Assembly: GCA_937897535.1 (NCBI GenBank)
Contig: CALCQB010000103.1
Span: forward strand, 1-6,511
Length of the DNA stretch: 6,511 bases
Direction: 5' to 3'
Source: an uncultured Novosphingobium sp.
GTDB taxonomy: Bacteria; Pseudomonadota; Alphaproteobacteria; Sphingomonadales; Sphingomonadaceae
Position numbers and translations under genes: made by a program. Of this stretch, positions 3,953-6,511 are shown piece after piece. Each line of letters starts with the position of its first letter. Position 1 is the first letter of the stretch. Under the pieces are notes generated by a model. The model made no database searches, was not told the origin of the DNA, and worked only from the letters and a program-made list of their open reading frames with translations.

Positions 3953-5740
3953 TCACTGGAACGTCAGTCCTTTGAACTTGCCGTCGCTCCGCCATCCCTC
4001 TATGTAGGCGAAATAGGCAACCGCGCCCCACGGGTAGCCGCGTCCGAGTCCGGCGCCCGCCTCTTCCCAGCCCTTGCCCTCGTTGTTGTAGTAGCCCGGC
4101 GTGCAATCGACCGAGCCGAGCATCGGACCGGGGCCTGAATCGAGCACTGCCAGCCAGGCGTCTTCCGCCTCGCGGGTCACATCGACCTCCACCAGGCCTT
4201 CAGCCTGCATGTGCGAAACGATCCGCGCGAAGGTCTTGGCGCTATCGACGATATTGTGCGGCACGTTGGAGATCAGGTTCGCGCCCTGCTGCGGCTGGAC
4301 GATGAACAGGTTGGGGAAACCATGGACATGAATTCCGTGCTTGCTGCGCATGCCGTGCGCCCAGGCATCCGACAGCAATTTGCCCCCGCGCCCGCTGACA
4401 TCGAACCCGCAGCGGCGGCGATAGTCGGTCCCGACCTCGAAGCCCGAGGCGTAGATGATGCAATCGACCGGATATTCCTGCCCGCCGACCACCACGCCGT
4501 TCTCGGTGATTTCCTCAACGCCCCGGCCATCGGTATCGACCAGCACCGTGTTCGGGTTGTTGAAGGATTGCAGGTAGGCATCGTGAAAGCACGGGCGCTT
4601 GCACAACTGGCGGTACCAGGCCTTCAGTTTGTCCGCAGTGTCCTGATCCGCGACCAGGGCATCGGTCCGCGCGCGGATTTGCTCCATCTTTTCGTGGTCG
4701 GCATCCTCGAACGATGCGAACATGCTTTCGGGAGACAACTGGTCAGGCGGAATCTGGGCCATTTTGGCCCGCATCATCTTGGCCAGATCGGTCCAGCCAT
4801 CCTGCACCAGATCGACCTCGGGCATCACCAGCCCGGTCTGCCACGCGGCAAAATTGTCGAGCCATTTGTATTGCCAGCCGGGTTCGGCAATCGACGCGAA
4901 CCAGTCGGGATCGATCGGGATGTTGTTGCGCGCATCGATTGAGCTGGGCGTGCGCTGGCAGACATAAAGCGTGCCGGCGCTGGCCGAAAGGTGCGGCACG
5001 GCCTGCACCGCCGTCGCCCCGGTGCCGATGATCGCCACCCGCTTGTCCGCCAGCTTGGTCAATGGCGCGCCATCGGGCGAACCGCCGGTATAATCATAGT
5101 CCCAGCGGCTGGTGTGGAAACTGTGGCCCTTGAACCGCTCCAGTCCCGCTATGCCGGGCAACTTTGCGACGTGCAGCGGGCCGGTGCCGAGCCCGACGAA
5201 GCGGCTGGTGAAGCGATCACCCCGGTCGGTGCTGACGATCCAGACTTGCGCGGCTTCATCCCATTCCAGCCCGGTCACCGCAGTGTGGAACAGCGCATGT
5301 TCGTAAAGCCCGAACTGGCGCGCGATCCGCTTGCTGTGTTCGAGGATTTCGGGCGCGTGCGCGTATTTCTCGCTCGGCATGTGCCCGGTTTCCTCGAGCA
5401 GCGGCATGTAGATCATCGATGCCGTATCGCACTGCGCGCCGGGATAGCGGTTCCAGTACCAGTTGCCGCCGACATCCCCGGCCTTGTCGACGATCCGGAC
5501 CTTGCCGACCCCGGCCTCGACCAGCTTGGCCCCGACCACTAGCCCGGCGAACCCGCCGCCGACGAAGGTGAAATCGACGTGGTCGACCACTGCATCGCGC
5601 GGGATTACCGGCAAATAGGGATCGTCCTTGAGATGCGCGAAACTGCCCGTCAGTTCCCGGTACTGCCCGTTGCCATCGGCCCGGACCCGCTTGTCGCGTT
5701 CCTGGGCATACTTCGCGCGGATAGCAGCAGTATCGAGCAT
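3953..5740 (-). CDS. Type I Baeyer-Villiger monooxygenase (FAD/NADPH)
   Basis: This 595-residue flavoprotein inserts one oxygen of O2 beside a carbonyl, turning ketones into esters or lactones with NADPH. Two Rossmann motifs are present: VGGGFAG (60-66) for FAD and IGTGATA (238-244) for NADPH. The Baeyer-Villiger fingerprint is intact as FKGHSFHTSRWD (203-214), and the second family motif is GGNWYWNRYPGAQCD (91-105). R271 in DARNN likely matches the active-site arginine. The length and the ~50-residue N-terminal extension fit the ~600-residue branch that includes cyclopentadecanone and cyclododecanone monooxygenases better than the ~540-residue cyclohexanone type. ATG at 5740 is preferred over an in-frame TTG at 5761, because AAAGGAA (5756-5750) lies between them at proper spacing for the ATG. 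It begins 4 bases after cobS. No membrane segment or signal peptide is seen. Substrate is not predictable from sequence. Confidence 0.93.
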   Translation of the reverse strand: MLDTAAIRAKYAQERDKRVRADGNGQYRELTGSFAHLKDDPYLPVIPRDAVVDHVDFTFVGGGFAGLVVGAKLVEAGVGKVRIVDKAGDVGGNWYWNRYPGAQCDTASMIYMPLLEETGHMPSEKYAHAPEILEHSKRIARQFGLYEHALFHTAVTGLEWDEAAQVWIVSTDRGDRFTSRFVGLGTGPLHVAKLPGIAGLERFKGHSFHTSRWDYDYTGGSPDGAPLTKLADKRVAIIGTGATAVQAVPHLSASAGTLYVCQRTPSSIDARNNIPIDPDWFASIAEPGWQYKWLDNFAAWQTGLVMPEVDLVQDGWTDLAKMMRAKMAQIPPDQLSPESMFASFEDADHEKMEQIRARTDALVADQDTADKLKAWYRQLCKRPCFHDAYLQSFNNPNTVLVDTDGRGVEEITENGVVVGGQEYPVDCIIYASGFEVGTDYRRRCGFDVSGRGGKLLSDAWAHGMRSKHGIHVHGFPNLFIVQPQQGANLISNVPHNIVDSAKTFARIVSHMQAEGLVEVDVTREAEDAWLAVLDSGPGPMLGSVDCTPGYYNNEGKGWEEAGAGLGRGYPWGAVAYFAYIEGWRSDGKFKGLTFQ

Positions 5741-5744
5741 AGGC

Positions 5745-6511
5745 CTAGGTTCCTTTGGCAACGACGCTTTCTGGCAATTCGGTCCCGAACACCCGCTGGT
5801 AGTATTCGGCCACCAGCATCCGCTCGGTCTCGTCGCACTTGTTGAGGAACGAGAGGCGGAAGGCGAAGCCGGGGTCCTTGAAGATCGCGGTGTTCTGGGC
5901 CCAGGTGATCACGGTGCGCGGGCTCATCACGGTGGAGATATCGCCGTTGATGAAGCCCTGGCGGGTCAGGTCGGCAACCTTGACCATGTTGGCGACCATA
6001 TCGGGCGCAGCGCCATGGGTCTTGGCCAGCACGATCTCGCTCTCGACCTGCGCGGGCAGGTAGTTGAGCTGGACCACGATGTTCCAGCGATCCATCTGCG
6101 CCTGGTTGATCGCCTGGGTGCCGTGATAGAGCCCGCTGGTATCGCCTAGGCCGACCGTGTTGGCGGTGGCGAACAAGCGGAAGTTGGGATCGGGGCGGAT
6201 CACCCGGTTCTGGTCGAGCAGGGTCAGCTTGCCTTCGGTTTCCAGCACGCGCTGGATCACGAACATCACGTCCGGGCGGCCGGCGTCGTATTCGTCGAAC
6301 ACCAGCGCGACTGGGTGCTGGAGCGCCCACGGCAGCAGCCCTTCGCGGAATTCGGTAACTTGCAGGCCATCGCGCAGGACGATCGCATCGCGCCCGATCA
6401 GGTCGATCCGGCTGATGTGCGCGTCGAGGTTGATGCGGATGCACGGCCAGTTGAGCCGCGCGGCGACCTGCTCGATGTGCGTCGACTTGCCCGTGCCGTG
6501 ATAGCCCTGGA
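5745..6511 (-). CDS. cobS: Cobaltochelatase subunit CobS (AAA+ ATPase), N-terminus outside window
   Basis: About 254 residues of CobS are present, out of roughly 330, so some 75 N-terminal residues lie beyond base 6511. CobS is the AAA+ ATPase ring subunit that works with CobT and CobN to insert cobalt into hydrogenobyrinic acid diamide in aerobic cobalamin synthesis. Walker A is GYHGTGKST (about 6506-6480) and Walker B is VFDEYD (6302-6285), followed by ATANTVGLGDTSGLYHGTQ and QMDRWN, then STVMSPRTVITWAQN and FLNKCDETER, all close to the family. The frame is open to the edge without a break. The TAG stop at 5747-5745 is 4 bases before the monooxygenase ATG, implying cotranscription and perhaps translational coupling. 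No cobN or cobT is visible; many sphingomonads keep CobS/CobT without a full pathway, so another metallochelatase or remodelling role is possible. Confidence 0.95.
   Translation of the reverse strand, partial: QGYHGTGKSTHIEQVAARLNWPCIRINLDAHISRIDLIGRDAIVLRDGLQVTEFREGLLPWALQHPVALVFDEYDAGRPDVMFVIQRVLETEGKLTLLDQNRVIRPDPNFRLFATANTVGLGDTSGLYHGTQAINQAQMDRWNIVVQLNYLPAQVESEIVLAKTHGAAPDMVANMVKVADLTRQGFINGDISTVMSPRTVITWAQNTAIFKDPGFAFRLSFLNKCDETERMLVAEYYQRVFGTELPESVVAKGT

Noticed and set aside
4211..5542. Long plus-strand open frames opposite the monooxygenase gene
   Set aside because: They are shadows of a GC-rich coding region; the opposite strand carries clear motifs throughout.
5741..5761. A TTG start for the monooxygenase at 5761, overlapping cobS
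   Set aside because: The ribosome site AAAGGAA lies downstream of the TTG and at correct spacing for the ATG at 5740.

Overview
The window is a proteobacterial contig end that looks like a composite of two organisms. The first 28 bases are not biological. They match the last 28 bases of the Illumina TruSeq read-1 adapter, so the genuine sequence starts at base 29 and the first gene is cut there.

Bases 29 to about 2120 resemble a betaproteobacterium. In order they hold: the 5' end of a homodimeric pyruvate (or 2-oxobutyrate) dehydrogenase E1 gene on the minus strand; a divergent Lrp/AsnC-family regulator, with an AT-rich control region containing a 12-bp direct repeat between them; a minus-strand pair encoding a CspA-family cold-shock protein and a C-terminally extended IF-1; and the first ~96 codons of a beta-class glutathione S-transferase on the plus strand. 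The Lrp/E1 arrangement recalls the mdeR/mdeB pair of pseudomonads. The extended IF-1 recalls the second infA copy of Burkholderiales.

At about 2108-2131 the glutathione transferase frame runs without interruption into the C-terminal two thirds of TruA (tRNA pseudouridine synthase). From there to the end the content looks alphaproteobacterial, most likely Sphingomonadales: the TruA style, an inverted repeat built on CCTGAGCTTGTCGAAGG, a zinc-free MDR-family oxidoreductase (plus strand), a type I Baeyer-Villiger monooxygenase (minus strand) and the N-terminally truncated AAA+ protein CobS (minus strand). cobS and the monooxygenase are separated by 4 bases and probably cotranscribed. They converge on the MDR gene across a strong GC-rich hairpin.

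The apparent GST-TruA fusion lacks the C-terminal domain of one partner and the catalytic Asp motif of the other, and it coincides with the change in apparent taxonomy. The best reading is an assembly or template-switch chimera at a short shared word, not a new protein architecture. I found no convincing previously undescribed system. The biologically interesting points are the Lrp/E1 control region, the probable long structured leader of the cold-shock gene, and the coupling of a Baeyer-Villiger monooxygenase to cobS.
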